The position numbers and the translations under genes were made by a program. Shown piece by piece: positions 1-9,441 of a stretch of 64,000 nucleotides of DNA. The notes beneath the pieces are model-generated. The model saw nothing but the letters and a program-made list of their open reading frames with translations, did not search any database and was not told the DNA's origin. The DNA is from Mytilus galloprovincialis. Taxonomy: Eukaryota > Mollusca > Bivalvia > Mytilida > Mytilidae. How positions within the stretch are numbered: position 1 is the stretch's first letter; each line of letters starts with the position of its first letter. The stretch spans positions 40,638,321-40,702,320 of the forward strand of contig NC_134851.1 in the NCBI RefSeq assembly GCF_965363235.1, read 5' to 3'.

Positions 1-889
1 AAAAGAAGAACGGAGGAAGATGTTATATTACCTAAATTTAAAATGTTAAATAAACAGAACATACGTTTCTCTTTCAAAACCTTTTACTCCCCGCACCCCC
101 CAATTTCTTTTTATCTACTGTATTACTTGTTAAGACACGTCCATCTAAATGAAGTCTAATTGATCTCCAGCTAACTACCCTGTTTTAAAACAAACTTAAA
201 TATGGTCCTTATTAAATTCGATCCAAAAATAGTCCCTTTAAAGGAATAGATATTTAAAAGGTCGTTATAAATTCCATTGAGTCTGAACCTAATCCAAATC
301 AGATTTCTTTTATTCGGATATTCATCGATACATTTCTTTTTTGGCAGAAATTACCAAAAATGTTTTAACTATCTTTCTAACTTTAAAACACTGATATAGA
401 TTTACGTTGTACACAAAATATGATAAAATAGTTGATGTCCCAGCTAAGATAAAAACAATAAAGGAATGAGAAACCTTTCTTTTTCCTATTTTGAAACTAC
501 GATGTTTGTACGAAGTTAAACGCTGTCGTACTTTTAAGGCAGATGGCGGATTCAGGGGTGGGGGCGAACAGGTCGTTTACCCTTGGATTGGACAAACTTT
601 AAGTATCGTGTTTTAGCTTAAAATCATTAATATTGTCTTTAGTCTCGCTACACTCGGTGATATTTTTTTTGAATTGATGGAATAACGCCCCTTTCAAAAT
701 CCAGGAACCGCCCCTAAAGGTAAAAATAGATTTGAACTGTGCAGTATATCTGAGGTAGTTAATGCACACCTTTGCTGTGCATTATCCAGATTATAGCACA
801 GTAAGAACAAAGAGATTGTACTCTTGCCATGTGTTAAATGATCTTATTTGCTAAACAATTCTTACAAGTATTGGTTATTTCAGAGCAAT
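1..889. other. AT-rich stretch, nothing recognised
   Basis: No open frame with domain-like content, RNA gene or recognised repeat was seen here. It lies just left of the first copy of a segmental duplication. Confidence 0.5.
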
Positions 890-892
890 CAG

Positions 893-1425
893 CGAAAACG
901 CATTACAAAACTAAGATTGAAACATTGTTTATACTTTATCTAACTCTGTTTTAACTGAAAGTATAAATAATTGATGTTTAGTTGAATTTAACACAGAAAG
1001 TCAGTCATGTAGATCAAACTCATTATTTTTCAAATACGAAACTTTATCTTAAAGATTTATTTCGAAATAACGTATTTGTCAAGTTACTTGTACTTATAAA
1101 TGAGAGATGAGAAACATGGTATGAACTACATTTTTTTTTACAAAAAACATGTCTAATATAGTTCACAATAAAGTAAAGTAAAAAAGTTTTGATTGCGGTA
1201 AAAAGAACAGAATTCGTTAAGATTTCAAAAGCAGTATATTATTTAAATTTTCAGTAATCGTTATATTATCTTCGATTAAATTTAGTTATGCGCTAGGTGT
1301 TATTTTTTCACTAAACCAATCCATTATATCTCGCGCGTATGGTATCTTGTTTTTTTCTAGTATGTTAATTTTTAATTTGTTAAAAAAAAGATCATCTGTC
1401 AGACTGAGTAAGATTACAATTTTTT
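893..1425. repeat. Segmental duplication copy 1, left block
   Basis: This block matches 15095-15590 over its length with scattered substitutions and small indels; shared landmarks include 'gaaagtataaataattgatg' and 'aagttacttgtacttataaa'. The second copy jumps from this homology almost directly to the block matching 4178 onward. So the 2.7 kb between 1425 and 4178 is either an insertion in copy 1 or a deletion in copy 2. Confidence 0.8.
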
Positions 1426-1511
1426 TTGACAGAGGATCTGCATCCGTGGAATACTGAATATTACTTGATAAATCCATGCATGTGTTTTCAATAATCCAAG
1501 TAATCTGTATT
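1286..1511 (-). CDS. Candidate terminal exon, unrecognised protein
   Basis: On the minus strand an AG at 1512-1513 could act as acceptor for a 3' exon reading ITWIIENTCMDLSSN at its start, PLSKKIVILLSLTDDLFF in the middle and YARDIMDWFSEKITPSA before a TAA. Residue usage looks protein-like, but no family is recognised. The supposed acceptor lies at the edge of a small inverted-repeat element, which weakens the model. The paralogous DNA near 15460-15590 no longer keeps the frame, so the fragment is probably a gene relic carried by the segmental duplication. A chance open frame remains possible. Confidence 0.25.
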
Positions 1512-1517
1512 GTTAAC

Positions 1518-1687
1518 AGTGGCGGATCCAAAACTTTTCATAAAGGGGAGGGGCACTGACTGACCTAAAGGGATGTCTGTGTCCGCTCTAGTAATGATTC
1601 AGTGATTCCCTATATAATCAACCAAATTTTTCCATGAAAGGGGTTGGCGGGCACCACAGGCCATTCCCATCCCATGGATCCACCTAT
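1518..1687. mobile_element. Small inverted-repeat (MITE-like) element
   Basis: A roughly 170-bp segment is bounded by 'ggcggatcca' on the left and the near-complementary 'tggatccacc' on the right, with 'ttaac' and 'gttaa' outside. It has no coding capacity. The short imperfect termini make the call tentative. Confidence 0.35.
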
Positions 1688-1690
1688 GGT

Positions 1691-2394
1691 TAATCCTTGT
1701 TTAAAGTATCTAACGAAACTCATTGTTTCGTGATAACCGGTCACATGTGCTTCGTCCGTATGTATTTACATTTAAAAATTCTGTCCATAATGATCATAAA
1801 CGCTAGTTACTTTTTATCGTAAGAACGTTAAATAAAGATTGAAATAATGGGATTGCAATTCAAAACTGTATCCAACATTTGCACCGCTGTCCGATTGCTT
1901 AGTGTATTTTGTTTTTAGAGTTTTTATATGTTGCATGCAAAAACAAGGTTTCTTCGTTTAAAGTTAAAAAAAAACTTAATCTTTCGGACAACGGCAATTG
2001 AAATATAACCCAAATGGAAAAAGGAACCTAACGGTTAAAAAAATATAATCTTATTGATAACTTTTAAGAAACATTTTTAATAGGGATAAGGGAAAACTAT
2101 TCTGTTTGAGTTTTTTTGGTAATTTTGTTCTATGCTCAGTTCATAAAAAACTGCACTGTTTACGAATTTATGTCATAACTCTAAATTCAAAGTTTTAAGT
2201 GTTTAAATAGATAAAAATGATAACGGTAAAACATGTGTTTTGATTATGCACATAATATTCCTCAAATGCATGTTAGGGATCTCTTGAAAAAACCATTTCA
2301 TAACATCAAATCATATCATGAATTAATATTTGATTGCCGTTTATTTACTAATGTAAACATTTAGAGACTAAACACATAGAAACTGTTTAATATA
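1691..2394. other. AT-rich stretch, nothing recognised
   Basis: No gene, hairpin or recognised dispersed repeat was found between the small inverted-repeat element and the first R1 copy. Confidence 0.45.
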
Positions 2395-3110
2395 TAAAAA
2401 GAAGATGTGGTATGATTGCCAATGAAACAACTGTCCACAAAAGACCAAAATGACACAGACATTAACAACCATAGGTCACCGTACGGCCTTCAACAATGAG
2501 CAAAGTCCATACCGCATAGTCAGCTATAAAAGGTTCTGATATGAAAATGTATAAAACAATTTAAACGAAAAAACTAACGGCCTTCTTTATATACAAAATT
2601 AACGAAAACAAATATGTAACACATAAACAAACGACAACCACTGAATTACAGGCATTTTGACTTGGGACAGACACATACATAAATAATGTTGAGGGGTTAA
2701 ACATGTTAGTGGGATCCCAACCCTCCCCTAACCTGGGACAGTGGTATAACAGTACAACATAAGAGCGAACTTTAATAATCAGTTGTAAAAGGCTTAACTC
2801 ATCAGATGGACAAAAATACAAGTGGACATGGCCGGGTACTTGTACATCCCGACAACAAAAAGACACTAATAACAGATCGGAGAGTACTCGCAGTTATCTG
2901 ACAGCTAGTTCAAAGACACTAACAACTAATAAAAACAATCATGTATTTAAGACTAAACTATCAATCCGTACACATCCAACATCCAATGGATTTAGTGTAA
3001 AGACGTCATCAACAGTCAGAGACAAACATTACCTTGTGCAATGACAAGTTACAGGTATCGACAGATTGTAGATCAATGAATGTATATTTGTATATAACAT
3101 ACTAGTTTTT
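2395..3110 (+). repeat. R1 dispersed repeat, full-looking copy
   Basis: Begins 'gaagatgtggtatgattgcc' and ends near 'atgtatatttgtatataaca'. The same sequence recurs at 5805-6345 plus 7530-7690 and, diverged, at 24000-24680. There is no RT or transposase frame; the 101-codon antisense frame inside is a by-product of the repeat. Confidence 0.8.
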
Positions 3111-4173
3111 AATTTACTGATAACAAAACCAATATGTATACCACTAAAAACAATATTCAATGATCTTATTACAATGCATATTCAGGACGATACACTTGCA
3201 TACTAAACGATCCATATGAAATCTTTTCACCAAATTAAAGAGAACAGTAACACCAGGTGATATTACAGTAGAAATAATAATGAGTCTTTTTGCAAGTCGG
3301 CAATTGTGTTTTGTAACCGACAATTCAAAGCTTCATTTTATTGGCTTTATTTATTAATCATCTATAATACTAAAATTACGAGGTCCAATTTGTCAGCCGT
3401 CATCAGGTAAAAACGACAAATCAAAGAATTCAACTCTATATAGAACTAATATAGGACAATGGTGTAGATTAAAAATTACACCACTCCAGACCCTTTTGTT
3501 TTCCACATAATTAATATTGCCAATAATTAACAAGTTCCGGGTCGAATCCGATACCAATACCAATAGTATATTCACCTGTTATCTATTACCTTATCTGTAC
3601 GTTCCGCATTGACAGGCGCACCACCAAACGGTGTATTTAGGATTTTGCTATATACACGGGTCATAATCAAAGGGCTGACACTACTAAATTCTATCATTGT
3701 CAAATTGTTCGCTACTGTAGTTTTATTCAGCAATCAGCAAGACTTTCTAAGATAACTAATATAGGACAATGCTGTTGATTAAAAAATACTCCATTCCTGG
3801 ATAGCCAGGACCTTTTGTTTTCCAAATAATTAATATTACCAATAATTGATAAGTTCCAGGTCGACGGGTTCAAACAGAAAGATTTGAAAGCAAAAAAACT
3901 GTGTATCTTATAATCGACATGACTTTATCAGATGACAATACCAATTACTAAAATAAGGCTTAGGCATAGTTATATACTTTAAGTCAGTCACGGACCCGCG
4001 ATATCACGGGTGTGTACTTGTTATTATATATAATGACATCTTTTTTAAGTGTCGTATGGAAATTATATGTTAGTTTTCTCGTTAAAATGTTTCCATTTTT
4101 TTAACGTCGGGTCATTTTATAGCTGACTAATTGATACGGACTTTACCAACTGTTTAAGGCCATACGGTGACCT
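3111..4173. repeat. Region with a ~110-bp direct repeat
   Basis: A unit starting 'aactaatataggacaatg' and passing through 'ttttgttttcca' and 'aagttcc' occurs at 3446-3556 and again at 3752-3862 with substitutions and a short insertion. The rest is AT-rich sequence with no recognised gene. Confidence 0.55.
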
Positions 4174-4420
4174 TTAGTTTTTAATTTCTGTGTCACTGGG
4201 TCTCTTGTGAAAAGTTGTGTCATTGGGAATCATACCACATCTTTTGATTTTTGTATAACGTACAACCCTGGGTCTTCGAATGTAGGATGCAAGAGTTGTG
4301 AATGAGCAGGCTAGATCCTTCAAGCATGGTTCCAATACCGGCATTCCATCTTTGATACGATAGAACATACTTAATATACTTACCAGTTTTACTAAATAAA
4401 TCCTCATAGGAAATCTTTTT
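4174..4420 (-). repeat. R1-related fragment, reverse orientation
   Basis: Read on the minus strand it contains 'aaaagatgtggtatgattcc', the R1 head. The same fragment is present in the other duplication copy at about 15600-15825. Minus-strand open frames here are repeat by-products. Confidence 0.55.
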
Positions 4421-5710
4421 TTTCTCTGTTAGATTTTATCTTTAGTTCCTTATTCATCCCATTTTTTCCCATTTGATGGTTCTTAATGTCTTCTACATAG
4501 GTTTATTTTAAATGGTATAATTTATTAAGGACATAATCAAGGAACCGTTTTTTCGAGAAGGACTACTAGTATTAATGAGATTTATTTTTAATTTGTTGTG
4601 TTCTATAAAACGTCCTGAATTTGCTTATTTTGAATAGGGACCATGATTTCCATTCACATTTCAGCAGCCAATGCAAACGGATTTTATATCACCGAATTGA
4701 TTCAATATTCGCGGTCTTGAATTTCCTATCATGGTTTCTTTGATAGAGGGTTGCTGCTCACAAGGAAGCTCTTAAACCAAGAGTTCCAAATGGCGAAGTT
4801 GAAATCGTCCTTTCGTGAATTTTACGGACACCATCATGAGTTTGTAATAACATGAACAACACGACGGGTGCTACATCTGGAGCAGGATGTGCGTACCCTT
4901 CGGAGCACTTAATATCATCCCCCCTTTTTGGTGGGGTTTGTGTTGCTTGGTTTTTATTTTTCTATGTTGTGTTTTTGAACTATTGTTGGACTATTTCTCT
5001 TTTTTTGTTGTAGCCATGCCGTTGTCAGTTTGAATATGAATGTAGCTCTGGTATCTTTCGATCCTCTCTTCTACAATTAACCGATCGGAAACAATTTTCC
5101 CTTTTCACAGAAAGATATATTTAAGCCTTTTTTTTTCCTTTCTGGAATCAGTATAAAATAACCTCACATGATATTTGAAGTGATCTCAAATAAACCGGAA
5201 GTAGTTAACGACCTTCCTTAATTCAAGAGATTAATCAACAGTTTGTTACAATTGTATAACACAGAAAGTGGTATCATGTAATAAGCATTCTACAGCTTTT
5301 CCCATTTTTTTTCGCATTTAACTAGTTCAAAAGTCGTGTTCTTGTAAAATAATTGTAATGTTGCCTATCTTCTGTAAAACAAGAGTGTCGTTTTACACTA
5401 CTTTGTCTTTCAGTTTCTAATCAGCAAAAGAAGGATTAAAAACATTGAATGACCTCTATGTTTTGGAACAAGGTTTTGGGAATTATTTGTGTCATCTTTT
5501 GCCACATTTTTTTTTCGAAAAAAAAAACAATAACATATTCTAATGCAACATCGTTTGTAACGTTCATTTGTATTGGATGATGAAACTTATTTTCATGGCA
5601 TCAATTCAGAATCGATGCCATGAAAATGTACACGTAAGCGCAGACGTCGTATGACAGATTTTGAATGTATGTTTAAACGTTGTTTATCAGTTTCATTAGA
5701 ATGGAGATAA
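4178..5710. repeat. Segmental duplication copy 1, right block
   Basis: Matches 15606-16577 plus 20052-20640. The two matching parts of copy 2 are separated by the TTAA element, and here the corresponding site is intact, with one TTAA at 5121-5124. Homology ends at 'aatggagata'. A small palindrome built on 'ttttcatggcatc' near 5590-5630 is kept in both copies. Confidence 0.85.
4640..5080 (+). pseudogene. R3 retroelement 3' relic
   Basis: Frames interrupted by stops still show the C-terminal signature of the R3 RT family (LLTRKLLNQ, then MAKLKSSF, then a GHHHEF segment). They are followed by the non-coding tail 'cttcggagcacttaatatca'. The same layout follows the better preserved RT at 36380-37357. 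This is a 5'-truncated dead copy shared by both duplication copies, so it predates the duplication. Confidence 0.65.
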
Positions 5711-5804
5711 CAATATTGTATTTTGAAGCTCCGATGGCAACCATGGCTTACGCGTCTTTGTTTGTTATTTCGGCTTAGTCTGTTTTTCATATTCGCCATG
5801 TTCA

Positions 5805-6345
5805 TATAAAAAAGAAGATGTGGTATGATTGCCAATGAGAAATCTGTCCACAAGAGACCAAAATGACACAGACATTAACAACTATAGGTCACCATGCGGC
5901 CTTCAACAATGACAAAGCCCATAACGCAAAGTCAGCTATAAAAGGCAACGATATGACAATGTAAAACAATTCGAACGAGAAAACTAACGACCTTATTTAT
6001 ATAAAAAAATGAACAAAAAAAAAAACAAATATGTAACACATAAACAAAAGACAACCACTGAATTACAGGTTCCTGACTTGAGACAGGCACATACATAAAT
6101 TATGTGGCGGGGTTAAACATGTTAGCGGGGTCCCAACCTTCCCCCTAACCTGGGACAGTGGTATAACAGTACAATATACTAACGAACTATTAAAATCAGT
6201 TGAAAAAGGCTTAACTCATCAGATGGACAAAAATACAATTAGACGTGGCCGGGTACTTGTGCATCCCGACAACAAAAAGATACTAGGAACAGATCTGAGA
6301 GTACTCGCAGTTATCTGACAGCTAGTTCAAAGTCACTAACAACTA
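5805..6345 (+). repeat. R1 copy, 5' part (split by insertion)
   Basis: Matches 2395-2935 closely and stops at 'aactaataaaa'. The missing 3' part resumes at 7530, so 6346-7529 was inserted into this R1 copy. Confidence 0.8.
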
Positions 6346-7529
6346 ATAAAACATATCCAACTATAGCAGTCATCACGTGATTTTGGTGACGTAACACATC
6401 ACCCTTATCAAGCCCAAGTAAAATATTTAAAAATGCACAGGGGCTTTCAGTAATCGATAAAATAAATATCATTAAGTACATGATACAAAAAGTGTGGAAA
6501 TATATAGTAATTCCTCATATATTTAGAAATATATTTATGCCTATTGGAAAAGTTTAAATTTTGGTTCTTCCTTTCAAATGCTATTGAAAATTTGCCTTGT
6601 CGCCTCGATAAATTCACTGTTAAATCATCCAACTCCGATAAATATTGGATTTTCTGTCGTGTTAAACCTAAAATTGCGATTTAAACAAAACAGATGGAAA
6701 AAGTGTGGAAATATGTGCTTATTACAAAATTCATAATTATTTGAAATATCGTATATGCAATAGTTTATCTTTTTTCATTATGTCCCTTCCAAATTGATTT
6801 GAAAATTAGCTATTTAAAAAAAATCTGGTATTATTTTTCAAGATGGCGACCACATTGACAGCGTGGGCCGACTTGGTAAAAATATATTTTGTAAGATTGT
6901 TACAATGAAAATCAAATAACTAGTGGATGCTTGCGTTTTCAGTTATTGTCTTACCTTAAAGCAGCATAAAATCAAACATTGGTTTTATTTGATAAAGCTG
7001 ATACGCTGTTGTTTATTTATGAATTTTAGAAAAAATGGCGACCAAATAATTATCAAAGGTAGACGATAATCGACACTTATTTTGTCCATGCAAATAATTC
7101 AATTCAATTTCACTGTTTATATTGCAATTAAATATGACACGTTATTGTCACTTTAATGATAGCCAAGGACATAGCTAGATTAATCAAGGAGATATCAAGT
7201 CATAACATCAACGTGATCAAAAGAAAACAAACATGGCAACTAATCACGATGTAAATTTTCAAAATACCTATATATAGATGTTAGTCAGTTTTGACAATTA
7301 TACCTAATGTAGATTATTGTTGTCCGATTCTCAATAAAATTCATTTATACGATATTATTTAATATTTATAAATGAAGAATCGCATGAATATTAACCGAGG
7401 TGAAATAACTATATTTTCAATTTTCTTTAAATCATTCATCGGGTAACCAGTAAATTTTACATAATCCTAATTAAACCAGTAGCATGCACAATTATCGAAC
7501 GTAATTATGACTGTAATACATGTAGTTGC
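6346..7529. mobile_element. 1.2-kb non-autonomous insertion with short TIRs
   Basis: The segment interrupts an R1 copy. Its ends are imperfect inverted repeats: 'atatccaactatagcagtca' on the left and, read in reverse complement, 'atatgcaactacatg' with a following 'cagtcat' on the right. Short A runs ('aaaa') flank it and may be the target duplication. Inside, 6480-6690 and 6695-6900 are diverged tandem units that share 'aaaagtgtggaaatat'. No transposase frame was seen, so it is probably a non-autonomous DNA transposon. Confidence 0.5.
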
Positions 7530-7690
7530 ATATAAAAATCATGCATCTAAGACTAAACTATCAGTCCGTACACATACAACATCAAATGGATTTAGTGTAA
7601 AGACGTCATAAGCCGTCAGAGAAAAACATGACCTTGTGCAATGCCAAGTTACAGGTATCGACAGATTGTAGATATATGAATGTGTATACG
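7530..7690 (+). repeat. R1 copy, 3' part (split by insertion)
   Basis: Starts 'atcatgcatctaagacta' and matches 2940-3110, continuing the copy broken at 6345. Confidence 0.75.
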
Positions 7691-7995
7691 TATATAACAT
7701 TCATGTTCTTTTTGTTTTTCTAGTATCGGAATAGTTCCATAAATAACTTTTTACAACGTGTTAAAGATACCATTGAAATATGATAACATGACAATAGTTC
7801 TGTATCCTTAGGGGACTTTTGTATATAAAGGACACAAACAAATACGTATAATATAGATTTAGCTGTTATATTTTTGCTCTTAATAAAAATTACGCCTGTC
7901 ACCCGCATGAACAAGAAAAGAGCAAGAAAAGAGAGAGCGTAAATATCAGTCCGGATAGTAAATTACCCTTACCGATTCCAGAATGATACAGGTAC

Positions 7996-8104
7996 CAGAC
8001 TGTGAACTAGCAACCATTATTTATAACGAAAATATGTATGTAACATCCCCGCCCCGAAAGAAAGACATTTTTCAAATTGTTAAATGGTTGCTAGTTTCAC
8101 AGAC
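7996..8104. repeat. 109-bp hairpin (MITE-like)
   Basis: The left arm 'ctgtgaactagcaaccatt' pairs with the right arm 'aatggttgctagtttcacag' with a single gap, around a loop of about 60 bases. No coding content. Confidence 0.6.
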
Positions 8105-8300
8105 GGAATACAATATTGTAATAATTAACAAAAATATAGTCATATAATTATGCAATTTCAAAACAACTAATGAAACATTTCAAACATGTTTTCTCCCTCC
8201 TAAAACTTATCAAACATTCGCCACTGCACCCAAAAATTCATGTGTACCTATCATATAGAGTCAATTAAAAATATTGCAAATAATGCACCAAATATAAAGT

Positions 8301-8550
8301 TTAGTGCAATAGAGATACAGTATTTAAATATTCCATCGATTGGATAATAAATGTTACGTCATTTCCTCCGAGCCATCTTCGAGACTGCATTTTTTTGCAA
8401 CAGTTTTGTGGGAGAGTGCACTTTAAAATTACATCTTTGCCAAACACAGCTGGTATTGTTCTCATTTCCCAAATTATTGTAGCTGAAAAAAGTGCAATCA
8501 TTGGTTACATGTATTTGATATTCTACGGTTAGGACGCAGTTACTGTTCAT
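8301..8550 (-). pseudogene. Decayed tandem copy of the Ig-domain gene
   Basis: The minus strand encodes a start almost identical to that of the gene at 8857-9207: a hydrophobic leader (MIALFSATIIWEM), then VFGKDVILKCTLP and SRRWLGGND. After GGND similarity stops and the frame closes within 20 codons, so the second half of the Ig fold, including the second disulphide cysteine, is absent. Non-coding DNA upstream is duplicated too (8359-8712 against 9066-9430). Either a partial duplication or a truncated pseudogene explains this. Confidence 0.7.
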
Positions 8551-8855
8551 AGTAGTTATACTCTTTATTAAGCTGAACTCAGTTTTAATAATCGTTAGTA
8601 GTATTACAATCGAAGAAGATATGACGGGAGTATATCTATAAAAAGTACAAAACTTTCCTAACTTACGTTTTGTTTATTCACAACTTGTTATAATTTCACT
8701 TAAGCATTGCTTTATGAACGTGGTTTCTTAATGTATAGATGATTTGCATTATATCTTCATTTTTAAGGTTTACTGTGAGTACGAAATAAGATTTTCAAGA
8801 ATTCGGCGAATCAAGACATAGATAATTAAACTACTTGGACGTGAATATTTGATGC

Positions 8856-8861
8856 TTTATT
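8856..8861 (-). terminator. AATAAA poly(A) signal overlapping stop codon
   Basis: The minus strand reads AATAAA, with the last TAA of the Ig frame lying inside it. Overlap of stop and signal implies a very short 3' UTR. Confidence 0.45.
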
Positions 8862-9207
8862 TGTACTTATATTCAAATGTATCTTCTGTCAAATTTAAAA
8901 TTTTAGCAACTGTTGACGATCCATAAATACACTCATACGGAACATTAATGTCCGTAATATCAAAATCATGTATGATTAAGATTGAAGTTTTATTTTCTTT
9001 ATTGAAGTCTTCAGAATATTTTTCAGTATTGATAGAGAATCCGTTCATTGTCAGTAAATGTAAATCATTTCCTCCAAGCCACCTTCGAGACTGCATCTTT
9101 TTGCAACAGCTTTGTGGGAGGGTGCACTTTAAGTTTACATCTTTGCCAAACACAGCTGGTATTGTTTCAAGTTCCCAAATTATTGTAGCTAGAAGAAGTG
9201 CAATCAT
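8857..9207 (-). CDS. Secreted single Ig-like domain protein
   Basis: This 116-residue frame begins with a hydrophobic leader (about residues 1-18) and continues as one immunoglobulin-like domain. Visible hallmarks are the B-strand Cys28 in VNLKC, the core Trp43, and the F-strand Cys93 in the pattern D86-x-x-x-x-Y91-x-C93. An extra CC pair lies at 34-35. No membrane anchor follows, so a secreted product is inferred. The stop codon lies inside an AATAAA signal, which supports a true 3' end. The start ATG follows the leader frame directly. A non-coding first exon ending in a gtaagt-type donor near 9385 is possible. Single-domain Ig proteins are common in bivalve genomes and some are linked to immunity; that role is inference here. 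Truncation of a longer gene cannot be excluded. Confidence 0.65.
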   Translation of the reverse strand: MIALLLATIIWELETIPAVFGKDVNLKCTLPQSCCKKMQSRRWLGGNDLHLLTMNGFSINTEKYSEDFNKENKTSILIIHDFDITDINVPYECIYGSSTVAKILNLTEDTFEYKYK

Positions 9208-9430
9208 TAGTTACATGTATTTGATATTCTACGGTTAGTATGCAGTTACTGTTCATAGTAGTTATAGTAGTAGTTATGCTCTTTTAAAGCTGAACTCAGT
9301 TTTAATAATCGTAAGTGGTATTACAATCGAAGAAGAGATGACGGGATTATATCTATAAAAAGTTCAAAATTTTCCTAACTTACGTTTTGTTTATTCACAA
9401 CTTGTTATAATTTCACTAAAGCATTGCATT
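9066..9430. repeat. Local duplication, right unit (pairs 8359-8712)
   Basis: About 360 bp match the left unit closely, covering the start of the Ig coding sequence, its leader and upstream DNA through 'cttgttataatttcact'. The right unit carries a small extra repeat of 'agtagttat'. The left end of homology falls inside the coding exon. Confidence 0.8.
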
Positions 9431-9441
9431 GAAGATTTAAA

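Noticed and set aside
2561..2866. 101-codon minus-strand frame
   Set aside because: Lies wholly inside an R1 repeat; the same antisense frame is broken in the other R1 copies.
4174..4407. 77-codon minus-strand frame, with a similar 75-codon frame at 15598-15825
   Set aside because: Built from R1 head sequence read in reverse, within the segmental duplication.
6960..7020. Minus-strand block ending in a perfect gtaaga donor
   Set aside because: The only frame open into it stops one base before the donor, so no coding exon is supported.
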